DNA of 64,000 nucleotides. It comes from Moniliophthora roreri. Taxonomy: Eukaryota > Basidiomycota > Agaricomycetes > Agaricales > Marasmiaceae. The stretch lies in the NCBI GenBank assembly GCA_001466705.2, contig LATX02000078.1, positions 930,001-994,000 on the forward strand, given 5' to 3'. Below the pieces are notes generated by a model. The model did no database searches. It saw only the letters and a program-made list of their open reading frames with translations, and had not been told where the DNA came from. Of this stretch, positions 34,873-46,636 are shown one piece after another; position 1 is the first letter of the stretch, and each line of letters opens with the position of its first letter. A program made the position numbers and the translations under genes.

Positions 34873-35704
34873 AGAACTGCGTACGCGAGGCAACGGGGCC
34901 ACTTATTAGTTCATGTATTGGCGAAAATAAGACTCAACTTTTTAGCCCTAAGTACTTGTCGGTCTCTTTAAAAGATGAGTTTCCTAAAGAAAATGCTGCC
35001 TAACTCATAACAGTCGAAGTCGAAGCAAACGATTATTTATAGCTGCTTGAGCCTGCCCTAAAGCTGGCCCGGACCGAGAATGCCGTTATACTTGCGTCAC
35101 ACTATACTGGCTCGCGCACCTTAATGATGATCCGCAATCTCTCGTTAGGCATAAACTACCATTCGTTGTCCAGAAGCGTACCAAAGGCCTCCGAATACCG
35201 CCATACCAGCTCAATGTAAAGGATCCTATAGGTCAAGGAATAATGTGCTGTGGTAAGTCATAACACTGCCAGTAAACGTTGAACCAAACCTGACCGAACT
35301 GCAGCGTCTCTACGGTCTCTTCATCGTTTGGTACCTCAAAACCCTTGGATATACTCGTCGAAGGAGAAGGTCATCTGGTGTCTTGGTGAGTCATTCCTGA
35401 TCTTCTCCTACCTCAGCTTACGAACCTGCTGGTCAGACCACTTGACTTCAATTTGGAGATGTTGGAACAACGATACACAACCAAATTCAATCAACACGAA
35501 ACCTAATCCTTGTCGTCTTTGATACGCTGGGGGAACGAGGGTTGCATTGCTGGTTGAGCCGTGTTCAGGTTTGACGGCCATCAGGGAAAGGAAAGGAAAT
35601 TATGAGGTGGTTACGATATTGAAAGGTGTGCTTATAGTTCATCTAATTCTATGTATCTGTATCTGAATTTCGCCTTGTAAAGGCTCTTTCGACATCGCTC
35701 TGCC
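34873..35704. other. intergenic; short possible exons, no gene assigned
   Basis: A frame around 35328-35385 ends at a plausible GTGAGT donor, but no companion exons or domain could be found. Confidence 0.4.
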
Positions 35705-36616
35705 TTACTCTTCGAAGATGATACACAAATCCGGTCCTTTCCTCTCCAACCAAGTCTTCCACATGTCTTTGTACTTTGGTGTCCATCCCCGTTTGGAGTT
35801 GAACACCACCTCATTAGGGAGCATTCGTGATATGCGATGAATCTCTCGTCTGTCTCGGTTGGAAAAGTTCTTCTTCAGCTTTGAGGCTTGCGCGAGCGTC
35901 GGATGCATCTACATATAGATCCGCGTCAGCCGTATTCGTCAGTCTATGACATGGACGCTCACCGAATCAGGCGGGTAGACCATTCGATGCCACTTGCAGA
36001 ACGCTTTCGAGGGCAAGTGGTACTCATTGCTCTCATCTATCCGACTGTCAGCTCTCTTCGCGCTCTTCTTCGACGAACGTATGGGAGGCAACGCTGGTTG
36101 ATAATATCTTATCACCGGTATCGATGACGCGTTTTCTTCGACCGTAGGCCATCGTGCTGGCGTGGAGCTTCTACGCTGTGCTTTCTCTTTCCCTTCACGC
36201 TCCCTGCTGGCATCAGAGCTCTCCAACCGTCTTCGATATCCCTCTACCGAATCCCAATACCGCTGCTCCACGACCTCGTTTCGATACATATCGTATCCCA
36301 CAGCTCGCCTCGCTATGCACCCGAGTGCATTCCTAACGACATCCAGCAACCACCCTAAGATTCCGTGTCTAGATGTTCGTTTTTGGGGACCAGCTGTTGA
36401 CAGAAGATACCGCCATGCGTATATCGGGATGAAACGTTGCAATGGCACGAGGTAACGCTGCCCTAGTAGACGGAATATCCGAGCTATTCTGTCGAAGAGA
36501 ACATTTCTATGAAATGTTCGGCGGTATGGCGTTCCATAACGCCCAGTCTGGCCGTCGTTTATGCTGGTGTTGGCGCAGGGAACCCACGGCCTGAGGAGAA
36601 GCACGTCCAAAGTCAT
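35705..36616 (-). CDS. conserved-looking basic protein of unknown function
   Basis: Exon 1 (36616-35963) and exon 2 (35908-35705) join in phase 0 across a 54-bp GTGAGC...TGTAG intron to give 285 residues. The N-terminus (MTLDVLLLRPWVPC, then several Arg) is poor in acidic residues, and the first 110 residues are Arg-rich (RTFHRNVLFDRIARIFRLLG), compatible with mitochondrial import. A middle Arg/Ser/Glu-rich part follows, and the end contains KWHRMVYPPD, KLKKNFSNRDRREIHRISR and KYKDMWKTWLERKGPDLCI. The clean splice and sustained coding over both exons support a real gene. I do not recognise the family; a mitochondrial ribosomal or translation role is possible but only a guess from composition. 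Confidence 0.65.
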
Positions 36617-37083
36617 TCTGGTGTACAATTGGCGAGTAAGGCGTGGAGCGAAGCTGGTGGTTGTCCATGAGATGAGGTTGAACGGATGAATTCGGGATTG
36701 GAGCGTAGCGCTTTTATGCCGGAGCGAAATGAAGGCCTCAAGGAGAACATGCCACCGACACGAGTTGTAGAACGTTTGTCAAATGCTAGGGATGGGTATG
36801 GTTGCTGATTACGAGGGCCGCTATGGCGTTTGTAGGTCATATCCGTCCATCGATTTGATCAGCCGGTTGTTTTGAGCATTCATGGGGCATGTCAGCCGAG
36901 GCATACGTGACATATTTCACTATCTAGAGATGTGATGTCACCGAAGATTGGGATGTTGTGCGCCATTGTCGGGATCGTCGGGAGCCTTGGTATTAATTAT
37001 GTTGCATCATGGTGTGAGCGCACATAGTTTCATATATAACCCAGGCCTAATCTCACTCGGTTTTCAGCACCTCCCTTTCGCCG
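36617..37083. other. intergenic; no gene recognised
   Basis: It lies between the divergent unknown gene and the DUF1295 pseudogene. It probably contains both promoters; no specific motif is assigned. Confidence 0.4.
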
Positions 37084-37990
37084 ATGACCTCGTCTAAACA
37101 TTTCCAAGAGCATCCTCTCATCAAGAGAGGGAGGAACAACACCGTGTTCAGCCTTGCTGTATTCTAGGTCGCTCGTGCCCTCGATGTCCCTTTCTAATAC
37201 ACCATACTTGCTCTGGGTCTTGGCGAATCCATAATCCACTCACTGGGCATCATGAGCCTTAACCCATACTCATATACCACCACTCAATAAGGAGCTATCT
37301 CTATTTTCCTTGGTCTTTCTCCGTACCGCATTCTCCTTACTGTGACGTTCATCGCAACTGCCAAGCAGGGCTCCTGGGTGGTCCATATTTCGCAGGAAAG
37401 TATGCATCCCATTGCCTCAGCTATTGTCGGCATATGGAACTCCACTTTCGAGTCTATCAACACCCTTCTGTCCATGAACCCAACGACCTCCGTCATTCGT
37501 GCACCTGCAAACGAGTGGGCCCTCACTTTACCGACGCCCTTGGTTAGAATACACCGGCGTTGGTCTCCGCAGACGACAAGTGCTATGATTAACTGTCAAT
37601 GTAATCTCCAACGTGGATGCAGCGCTGAAGGAAGCCAGAAGCCAAAGCCTAGCTGGATGGCAAATTACGGACATGCGCAAGTAGTCGTCTGCGGGCCTCC
37701 CCGTCGACAATTCTAATTACTTCTCAGGAGAACGTATATGATCCGCTGCCGGCTACTTTACTGCCATGACAGGAGGCTGGAAGGTGCATAGTCATCGTTC
37801 AACAATTCTTATATTCTGTTTTTCAGAGTGCGTTCTCTTCGAAAATAGCCATATTCTCAACATATGCGACTCAGCAGTTGATATTTTCTAGGTCTTCCGA
37901 GCAATACGGTCACGGGCTGATGAGATTCAATGCACAGCTCAAAAGTTACATCGAAGTCCGAGAACCAAGGAAGCAAGTGAATTGTTCGCT
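37084..37990 (+). pseudogene. decayed DUF1295 paralogue
   Basis: Coding pieces follow the intact gene at 31314-32151 in order. NNTVFSLAVF and ARALDVPF, near 37130-37190, are each followed by an in-frame stop, TAG and TAA. Next comes ILALGLGESIIHSLG, then after an intron GLSPYRILLTVTFIATAKQG, SAIVGIWNSTFESINTLLSM, and near 37715-37790 NYFSGER, another stop, and TAMTGGW. Near 37890-37970 EQYGHGLMRF resembles the C-terminal YGETWLQY box. By alignment to the intact gene the stops sit at Trp and Gln positions, each one C-to-T or G-to-A step away. The protein is not made in full. Confidence 0.75.
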
Positions 37991-38170
37991 GTGATCCAAT
38001 TATGGAAACATAATAGGACTAGTTGATGTCGATAAAGTATTCCCATTCACAGTCTGCAACGGTCGCCGCTGCCGTTCCTTACTTCTGGAGCCCGATACAA
38101 GGTATATAACTCCCAGGTTTTTTCCCCGTCTGCAATCCATTACTATCGCACACAGTCAAGAAAGCACAGC

Positions 38171-39523
38171 ATGCCAGCTGAAATCTGCGATCCTTTTATC
38201 ATTGACGATGTCAGTGACAGTGGCGAATCTGGTGGACAGCACGCCGTCTTGGATAATAAGCTGTGGAACATTGAAGTGGTATGCAACATATATTATGATT
38301 GTTAGAGTGCGGCTTATCGACGGACGTTACCTTTCCAGGGAAAAGCTTCGACTTTGGCCTACTGGTTCATCGGCGGTACCAAGAATCAAAGGCGTGCAGT
38401 CGAGTCAGGTATGACGACCTGGGAAAAATACGCCAATGTCCAGTTCGTCGGGAGTGCGAGCAGCCAATATTCCGTCATTAGAATCGGCTTTAAGGCAGGG
38501 GAGGGAACGTGCTCCGCGGTCGGGACCGACGCACTTGGGATCGACACGAAGAAAACGACCATGAACTTTAGCAATCTTGCAGATGACCTTCCTGCATCTG
38601 CTGAAGATTTTGCCAACATACTTCACGAATTGGGACATGCGCTAGGGATGGTGCACGAGCACCAGAGCCCTGCTAGGGGGGGCCATGTCCGCCTGAAGGA
38701 GGTTGCTATCTACGCATACTACAAGGTGCTTTACGGATGGGAAGAAAAAATAACGAAGAAGAACGTCATCGACCCGTACAATCTGTCGCAAGTCTCGAAC
38801 ATGAGTGCGTTTGACATCTACTCGATTATGATGCAAGTCCTTATTCCGCCTTGTCATTGTTGCATTATCTGATATCATATTTTTTTCAGGTATTTCATAC
38901 CCGCAAACTTGAACGAAAGAAACGTAAGAATTCCGGAGAACCTGAATTTGTCAGATATGGACAAGGCGTTCATTACACTCAGCTATCCTCGAAAACCTCC
39001 AGCAATAGCTAAACCTCCTATGCCAGATGACATGCCAGTGGAGGGTGCTTTGCGTGTTGCTGGTGTCACTGGCAAGTGGTATGACTCTATTATGGACGCG
39101 GTTGAGAGAGAAGATTACCCAAATGCACGAGCTCAATTTCAAGAGTGGAATAGGATGGCGATATACCAGAAACTTAGTAAGTCACATAACGATGGATCGG
39201 TCTGATCCAAGCTCACACGCTTCACAGTCAACGGAACGTTTCTCAACGCTGCTCAATCAACCAGCGGCGCTCAATCCGGGATCCCGTTTGCGATTTCCAA
39301 TATCGTCGAGAACCCATTGTTCAGAAGCGTTGTCAAGAATATTGTCAACCAAGTTCTCGTACAGCGTGGTATTCCAACCGTCACTCCGATTCTAGGATCA
39401 GGCGAGAAGGACGTTTTGGATACTATTGGGGTCATAATCACTAACCCAGTCTTTGCGAAGACTGTTCAGGAGATTAACGCTAAGCTCACGGGCCCGAAAG
39501 ATCAATCCACGAGTGCCAGTTAG
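38171..39523 (+). CDS. astacin-like zinc metalloprotease (peptidase M12A-type zincin)
   Basis: Four exons (38171-38278, 38339-38832, 38890-39176, 39228-39523; 1185 nt) encode 394 residues. The catalytic zinc site is HELGHALGMVHEHQSP, His at about 132, 136 and 142 with the catalytic Glu at 133; the Met-turn is SIMMYFIPAN. Together these define metzincins of the M12A type, which cut peptide bonds. Before the zinc site is a conserved AYWFIGGTKNQRRAVESGM region and a WEKYANVQF motif. The C-terminal 150 residues (about 39060-39520) show no known domain. No signal peptide is evident, so the protease may stay in the cell, as proposed for many fungal relatives. Intron 2 begins GCAAGT and is a GC-AG intron: only that splice restores the Met-turn reading. 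The final intron is 51 bp. Confidence 0.9.
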
Positions 39524-40006
39524 TTTTTGGGGGGTGACCGACCATGACCGTTCTGTCTATATTTGTTTTGTTGTAGTCTGACATTTATATTTGAACCAAT
39601 CATGCTCTTTGTATGGAAGTGTGCTTTCTGGCAACAAACGTGCTTCATAAGCGTGGGTCACTTGGTATGGGACACAGTTCTTCGTCCCAAGTCATTAATT
39701 TTGCTCAGAGATCTCGAAATGAAGACGTTAAGGCGAAGGACAATAGCATTCCTGAGCCTGGATCTGTCGATCCCAGTAGAATCCGTCTCCCCTGTGAAGG
39801 GCTCGAAGCTGCGAAGAGATCCAGAGACCTGGAAGATTCCAAATGAGAGGTACCTTCGCCCAACAGAACTCCACTTTCCACACCTGAGGAATTGTCTCTA
39901 GCGAAATTAGGAAAAGCGAAATATCAAGTGTCTATCTTATACTGTCGCTGACACGGGTCAATACACTATGCCTATCGAAAGATGACTTCTCCTAGGAGTA
40001 TCGGAT
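39524..40006. other. intergenic between convergent genes
   Basis: Short frames at 39563-39901 show no domain. Presumed 3' regions of the M12A and HsbA-like genes. Confidence 0.45.
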
Positions 40007-40629
40007 CTACTTGCAAACAGCAACCACCTCATTTCCTGCAGCCATTGCATCATTGAGTTTGCTTAGCGCATCCGAAACTGCAGGCTCGGTTCTATGCAAG
40101 CAAGATCCGGGATGAATAAGGTGAAGTGTCGTAAGAGGAGTGGCAACGTACGAGTTGAGCCCAGTCAAAGCTTGCAACATGACCCCCAGACCTTCGCCTG
40201 TCTTGTCTCTTCCTTCTGCGGGTGGTGCTTCACCTGCGATTAGGGCCTGCAAGATCGATGTGATGGCATCTCCTGTCGTTTTTAAGCCGCCTTGAGCATC
40301 GGAGACGGCTGAAGCTACAGTTTCGTTGGAGCTAGAGATGACATGGTGAGTTATGAAATACCTTGTAGTAGATTGATCGACTCACGTATCGATCTTCTGG
40401 AGGAGTACGCCAAACTCGTTGAGGTCTGTAATGATAGTTGCACGAGCGACATTGCATTGCAAGCTGTCGACCTTGGTGACGGCTGGTTCAGTCATATCGA
40501 TGAGTGCTGAAAGACTCATTAGGTTGGTTGAGAAAAGAATTGGACAGGACCGAGTTTACCAGCATGAATCCTTTGACCGGCAAAGGCAGCAACGCAGACG
40601 GTAACAAGCGTCGAGGTGAAACGAACCAT
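40007..40629 (-). CDS. HsbA-like small secreted protein
   Basis: Four exons on the minus strand (40629-40560, 40506-40386, 40331-40152, 40091-40007; 456 nt) give 151 residues. The first 20 or so (MVRFTSTLVTVCVAAFAG) form a signal peptide. The body is helical and Ala-rich: VTKVDSLQCNVARATIITDL, AVSDAQGGLKTTGDAITSIL, APPAEGRDKTGEGLG, and a final AVSDALSKLNDAMAAGNEVV. One Cys pair (LQC near residue 40 and VCK at the end) may form a disulphide. The pattern fits the hydrophobic-surface-binding protein A family of secreted fungal cell-surface proteins. All splice sites are GT-AG, with donors GTAAAC, GTGAGT and GTACGT. Confidence 0.8.
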
Positions 40630-40766
40630 TGAAAAATAATAAGAAAAAAAACGCAAGGAACAAAGAAGATCAAAGAGGTGAACGAAAGTAGAAGAAGGAA
40701 AAAATTGACACCGGGCCAATACACTGGAAAAGACGAGAAATGGAAACTGAGGGTACAAGGAAATCC

Positions 40767-40961
40767 TCAACATCCTTTATACGCCCAGCCTTGTTTCCCG
40801 GTACAGCCAAAATCTGTATTGACGCAGTCCAACCGGGTGATGAAATTGAAGGCGGCTGCGGCGCAGGCATTGTCGGGGACTCTGTATGCACAGTGCTTGA
40901 CGACGGCAGAGGACCCATCCCGTCTTCGGTTACTTGATAGCCAAACAATGATCCATAGCAT
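40767..40961 (-). CDS. small cysteine-rich ORF (possible secreted peptide or exon)
   Basis: A 64-codon minus frame ends with six-cysteine wording (KHCAYRVPDNAC, LDCVNTDFGC, YKGC). The spacing resembles small secreted cysteine-rich fungal proteins, but no signal peptide is encoded in this piece, so it would need an upstream exon. It lies just upstream of the HsbA-like gene on the same strand. It may equally be chance. Confidence 0.3.
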   Translation of the reverse strand: MLWIIVWLSSNRRRDGSSAVVKHCAYRVPDNACAAAAFNFITRLDCVNTDFGCTGKQGWAYKGC

Positions 40962-42127
40962 CAGAGGCGATGCAGTGATAGCCTATCCCTCCAAAGCAAT
41001 AAATTAAGAGTTAGGACATCTTGACATCCAATCACTAATTTCTTTGTTTCTGTCATTCTTGCGTGAGGACTGCTAGTAGGTATCTTGAGTGCAACGCACC
41101 TCACAATCATTTCATCCGACTGATCGCGCTAAAGTAACCACCCAAACCGTCTGGGAATGTTCTCGAGGAGTTGATTCAGTACAGCGTTGGATCATTGAGA
41201 GTTTTCCGGGAGAAATATGCTTGATGCTGTCGAGGACGATATTTGACCACGTTGAAACTGAGAGTGCGTAGCAGAAGAGAGCGTGGGAAGGTTCTACGGA
41301 CCCGAGAATATTCCGAGTGCACGTGGCCGAAAAAATTTTGCTTCAACCACTTCGATCATCTCGTCCATGAAAAGATGCCAGTCCTTTCATATATTACAAG
41401 AGCAAGTAACATGATCTTCATTGAATAATCCTCTGCTGGTCTTTTTTTCTGTGAGATAGTATTAGCCCACCAACCAGAATCGCGAAGCGTCCTAAGTACG
41501 GACATCTATACCGAATCCACAGGTGGTTGTCAACGGCTACTCGGTTCTGCGCACTACTGTAGCTCGCTCTAGGGTTAATATTTAGGTCGCTTTTTGGAGC
41601 TAGGTATGTACATTGAATGCCTCTCTTTTTCATAGTTCGCTTACACTTATGGGCCTGCCCAGCTAGAAGAACACAACGACGAAGGAGAGACATGGAACAT
41701 CTCCCTACCACTTCATCGTCATCATCAGGAATATTCAAACCATTACCGCTCCCTGTCGACAAACCTGCAGTGACAAACGTCTCTTCTAACGCTATCTCCT
41801 TCAGCCCGCTTGTTTCCCAGAGTAGCAAGCTCCCGTCTCAAAGTGAGGGAAGTTCTCAGCTACAGGTCGAAATTAGTGAAGAAACATACCAGGAACTACT
41901 TCGACATGACACTGGATGCACCTCTACTACTACTCGCGACGGCATTAGCTCCTCTCCATATAGTCAGTTCAACTAATGATCTTGGTATTCCTGTTATTAA
42001 TTCCTCTGCCGTTCTAGATACAGAGATACCTGCTTCATCAGGTGGAGACATACAGTCTGAATCACCTCCGCTAGCGTTGTTAGCAGTGGCTTCTTCGTTG
42101 CTTGACACCAATACCGAAACAGGCGAG
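40962..42127. other. intergenic; uncertain short frames
   Basis: A Ser/Pro-rich plus-strand frame at 41692-41976 (MEHLPTTSSSSSG onward) could be a real small protein but shows no domain or intron support. Nothing else was recognised. Confidence 0.35.
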
Positions 42128-42370
42128 CTAGATAGCCGTTTTGATTACCATGTCTATTAACTCGTTTTTGATAGCCTCTTCTTCCTCAGCTGATGCATAA
42201 TATACTTGCGAACGAACTTCCTCAATCAATTGCGGTAACAACTCAACGACTAGGATCGAGTTCAGATGCCGAACATCTTGGTCTGAGACAACTCCCTCTA
42301 CCATCAGCACATGCTCCACTCGGGGGTTATTGGGGAGTCGCTGGGCAATGAAGTGAGTTAACCCTATTCT
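42128..42370 (-). pseudogene. C-terminal coding fragment of unknown family
   Basis: A minus frame reads HFIAQRLPNNPRVEHVLMVE, then RHLNSILVVELLPQLIEEVR and a final EEEEAIKNELIDMVIKTAI with a stop at 42128. The amphipathic, Leu/Glu-rich character looks coding. Upstream pieces such as NAVREMLNQNR appear in a neighbouring frame. The family is not recognised. Confidence 0.3.
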
Positions 42371-45300
42371 GGTTCAACATTTCACGAACGGCGTTTCCGA
42401 ATTACAGCTTCGCTTGGGCGTTAAGCTCAGAACGCTGATGTGTGTTCGTCCATCCGAGCACCGTTACTGAATTGTCTTTTTGTTCGTCGTGGAAATTCGG
42501 TAGAGATCTACCAGGTAGCAGCTGTTTGCTTTCAGACGGTCAAATGTACGATTGACTCGGATTCGCAATTGTTTTGCCGACGCGCTGAACTACTTGCATT
42601 CTTAGGCGTCATGTCTCCATCAACCCTTTGGTCGTATTTGCTCACATACCTGTGGAGATTTCTTGTAAATATGAAATTCGGATCTCGCACGGCACTTTTC
42701 CACACTCCACGTCGCTTGGTATATCTACTGTGGCATTATCCATCACCATACTCTTCACTGCGGCGAGTTCTTTCATCTCTTTGGCGTAGGTAAACTAATA
42801 CCTTAATACCTTGACATATTCTTCGGGTCCTCGCCTATGTCGTCTTCAGGCTCACATTCTTTTCGACACGATGGGCTTCTATATGCAACGCATACACTAA
42901 TAGGGCATGATCAAATTCCTGTAACGGTGTAAGTAACGCTATTTCCGTTACTTATTGTTACTGACATTTACTTCCCTGTCACTTCATTTACTTCCTGTCA
43001 CCATTCCCTCAATCCCTTCTGTGTCCTTTGTCTGTTATCACTCAGGAATTCATTTGTGGCTTTCAAACCTGTTTTTTGCAGTTGCTTCACCAGAGTGGTC
43101 AATATGTTTCCCACGGTGGAAAAGTACACAACTTGCCAGTGTTTTCAATCATGACCACTTCTATTGTTGCTGAGGGCATGTAATCACTCCTATACCCCCC
43201 TGACTCTATGACATTCTTACATTTTACAACATTACTGGACTTTCAGTTCAATAGTCACTGTGTCTATTATTTATGCTGGTTTCTTGAAAACAAATCATAC
43301 TTCTGAACATAAGAATTTAAGGGATGGAGACCCTTCTCCAGTGCCAGTGTACTTATAGGATGATTGTAGCCTGTGGTTGTGAAGCTATTCTGTGCTATTT
43401 AACCTGTGTGAGATCTATTGAGCTTATTATTACTTACAGTAACTGATAATTCACTTTGGAGTCACTAACAGTTGCTTACAGGTCTCTGACTGTTATCAGC
43501 ATGTTTCTAACATGGTATGTGCAGTTACTTACACATAACGCACTGTTACTGACATGTTACTTACAGTTGCTGGCACATTACAGAAATATACTTGGTCATT
43601 GCAGGCTGTTACTTGCATGTCCTGTTCAATGGTCAACACTTTGTGAACTTTAGCAATATCATTCCAATGACTAGCACTACCATCATGGCTAGAAGTGTGG
43701 AAACTCAGTCATAAATTAGTGAAGTGTGATAAACAAGTTCAGCACAGCACATAGACAGCTATTTTGAATGACAATAGACTAATTTAGCACACAAGATAGT
43801 GAAGAAAGCTGAAAGAGTCACTAGGACACTTTGGGGATGGGCATTAGTGTTGGTGGGCACTTACATTTTCTCTTTCAGTTCTCAATTCCTTTCTTAATGA
43901 TTTCTGCTGATAGCTGTTTTCTTACCTATAGACACTTCTATATATGAAAAGAACTTCCATACTTCAAACATCATCCATGTTATCTTAGCGGAGAACATAT
44001 CACAGCCACAATCTTATCTCACTTCTCTGCTTTTATAGTTTCAATTCCTTTCTCTACAGTACAATGTACTGCATACCAGAGACAATTTGCCCAAGTACTA
44101 CTTCTTCACTGATTCTGGCTTGGGCTGAGAAGCCTCACAATGTGTTCTTTCTGCTTCATCTTGATTTACTAAGCCTGGGAACTGATCTGATAAGATCAGT
44201 ATCATCAATCATGTCATGGGTTTTGGGAACTAGTGATGACAGGAGCAAGTTGAACAGCAATGGTGACGACTCACCTGAAACGTTACTTACAAGATATGTC
44301 CATTGATTGTCATCCCCTTACATTTCTATGACATACTGCTACTTTATGTTCTAAGGTATGTTACTGTAATGTTACTTGACCATTACTGACATGTGTTACA
44401 TGAAAATGTTGTGGCCCCACTAATATATGATTAAAACAAGGATCACCTAATTCAAATATGATATACCTCCTTTCCTCTGACCCTCAATCACACTGAAACT
44501 TTAATCTAGCAAAGCTTCTTCTCCCAGTATTTCAGTTGATGCCCTTACTGTATCCCCACCCAAACATTCCATATCCTGGCAGTCAATCAAGCCCAACCAA
44601 AGGTCTACTTTGGATACAATTTCCTCCGTCTTCTTTCCAGAGTGCTCAAGTCAATCATTTCAAACAATATATCTCTGAATCCACATTTTCTCTATGTGCT
44701 CATTACTATCTGTATCCCATTCTCGCAAGAGTTACATCTGCAGATATTGCTTGTTTCTCTTAAAGTTGTTCGAAATCTGGGGAAGGCAATGCATTGTTTC
44801 ATGTTAAACCTCCCTCACACTACATCTACTGATTATTTTCAGGTGGTTGGGGCCTGTGCCACAATGTGTGGCATTCTCCTCCACAATTCCAAGTTGCTCA
44901 ACAACAGCATCTCCACAGCCAATGAATTTCTTAACAGTCACTTTTTCCTTGTATTCACATTGATCCTTGCATGTGTGCCATAGATGCAGGATAGCAATAT
45001 CTCAGATATATTGCCAACGTTATGCAATGAATTGGTGACTGCTCTCAAGCCATTCCTCATTTATTGATTGGTGCTTAATAGAACACTCTCCAAGATCAAG
45101 GCCTTCAAATCATGTGGAATATTAACTCTAATTTCGGAAGATAACGACTTCAGGAAGGCTGTAGCACTCCTTGAGGAAGACGCAATGGGTATGGAAACTT
45201 TGATAAATGCTTTTGATAAGGAGGAAGGGTGGAAATGCTATTGTAATCCATCAGTGAGTCCATGGTTTCACTTCAAAATCATTAGGGCACTAACCTTTGT

Positions 45301-45634
45301 CTATCATAGTGCTCTGTCCATAATTCAAACCACATGCAACATATCAAGTGGAAACATTGCACTGGCTGTTTAGACAGAATGTCAGAGAGCCAGCTGGGAC
45401 TCGCACAGAGTGCAGTGCCATGAATCTGATAGGTGTCACGGTGAGAGTATGCACTCTCTTACCATGCAACTTTGTGAATGAGCTTTTTTTCTCTCAGACA
45501 TATTGGTTCCCCACAATGCTCTGGATGAAGGATTTGTTTATTACCTTGCACATCAAGATCTGGAGAAGAACTGAGCACTTTTACAGTCCCCAGCAGGCTG
45601 TAGGAGTGCAAACTCCTGAGTTTTTGTTGATATA

Positions 45635-45847
45635 CTCTCTAACACAAAAAGTAATGAGAATTCATCTCTCAATAAAACTAAAAATAGCCCAACAGAGACT
45701 CTAATTCTAATCACAACACTATACAGACAAAGAGTGTCTATGTGTGTGTTTTCAAGACTTGAACCATTCTTCAGTGACAGTTCTGTTTGCAGGCACAGCT
45801 ACTCAATTATATTCTGCATTATGCTTATGACTTTCTGTGTCAGAGAG
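45635..45847 (+). mobile_element. MITE, 213 bp, with terminal inverted repeats and TA target site
   Basis: The ends are CTCTCTAACACAAAAAG on the left and its imperfect reverse complement CTTTCTGTGTCAGAGAG on the right. TA dinucleotides flank both sides. A second copy lies in reverse orientation at 59913-60124. TA target sites and short inverted repeats suggest a non-autonomous Tc1/mariner-type element; no transposase is encoded. Confidence 0.8.
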
Positions 45848-46086
45848 TAGATCTCTGCACATGGCCAAGGAGATTTTCAGTCAAGGTGAGAAAGCTGAAT
45901 GGTCATAATCAGGGAGGCCTAGAAGACTATTGGCTTGTGACACTGGATGATAGAACTCCCTCATATATGAAACTAAGCAAGCCTGGATGCTCTTTCAGTA
46001 ATGCATGTTTCTAGGCCAGTCTGTTGTTGGATTTTGACTCTTCTTTGTTTAAGAAACTGCATTATGACTCATGTTGCATGAGTGTT

Positions 46087-46223
46087 GGAGAGGGCTGGGT
46101 GATCTGGCTATCATGATGCTGAAGACGATGCTGCTGGTTCTTGATGATGGCTAACTATATACATGGAAATGTAGACTATGCACTGGAAGCTCATGCCAAA
46201 CACTGCCAAACAGGCCTGGAACC
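46087..46223 (+). repeat. direct repeat, left (pair with 47685)
   Basis: 137 bp share the words GTCTGGCTATCA-like, ATGATGGCTAACTAT, GAAATGTAGACTA and GGAAGCTCATGCCAAACACT with 47685-47822 in the same order. Confidence 0.75.
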
Positions 46224-46636
46224 TCTGCTCCATGCCCAGGTCCCCCTACTACATGTGCCTCCACTAAAAAATGTGTGGTGTCCTCATTGTGTGGTGACAA
46301 GAAATGAAGCTATGTAAAAAGAAAAAAAAACTAACATCAGACCCAAGATCTCCTAAGATCCTACCCAGCTAAACCAAACAGAGATCTCTAAACTAGTCCA
46401 ATGGCAGAAGTAAGCTGTTTGAGGATATGTAAGTTTGTTGAGGTTGGGAGATGGTCTGTACTGGTTTCCCAGGTCCAATACCAGAAGGGTGACAATGGAT
46501 AATAAGTAGTGTTAAGTGATTAAATTTCAGAGGGCATGTAGATTGTGTGTTAGTCAGTATGATAGTATGATGTGGAGAGTGATGTTTGTCAAGATGAAGC
46601 AAACACATAGCATTGCTGAAGTGATCTGAATGGATG

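Noticed and set aside
38279..38305. A 27-bp intron in the M12A gene ending GTTAG
   Set aside because: It keeps the frame, but it is too short for a fungal spliceosomal intron. A 60-bp intron ending TTTCCAG also keeps the frame and fits the other introns.
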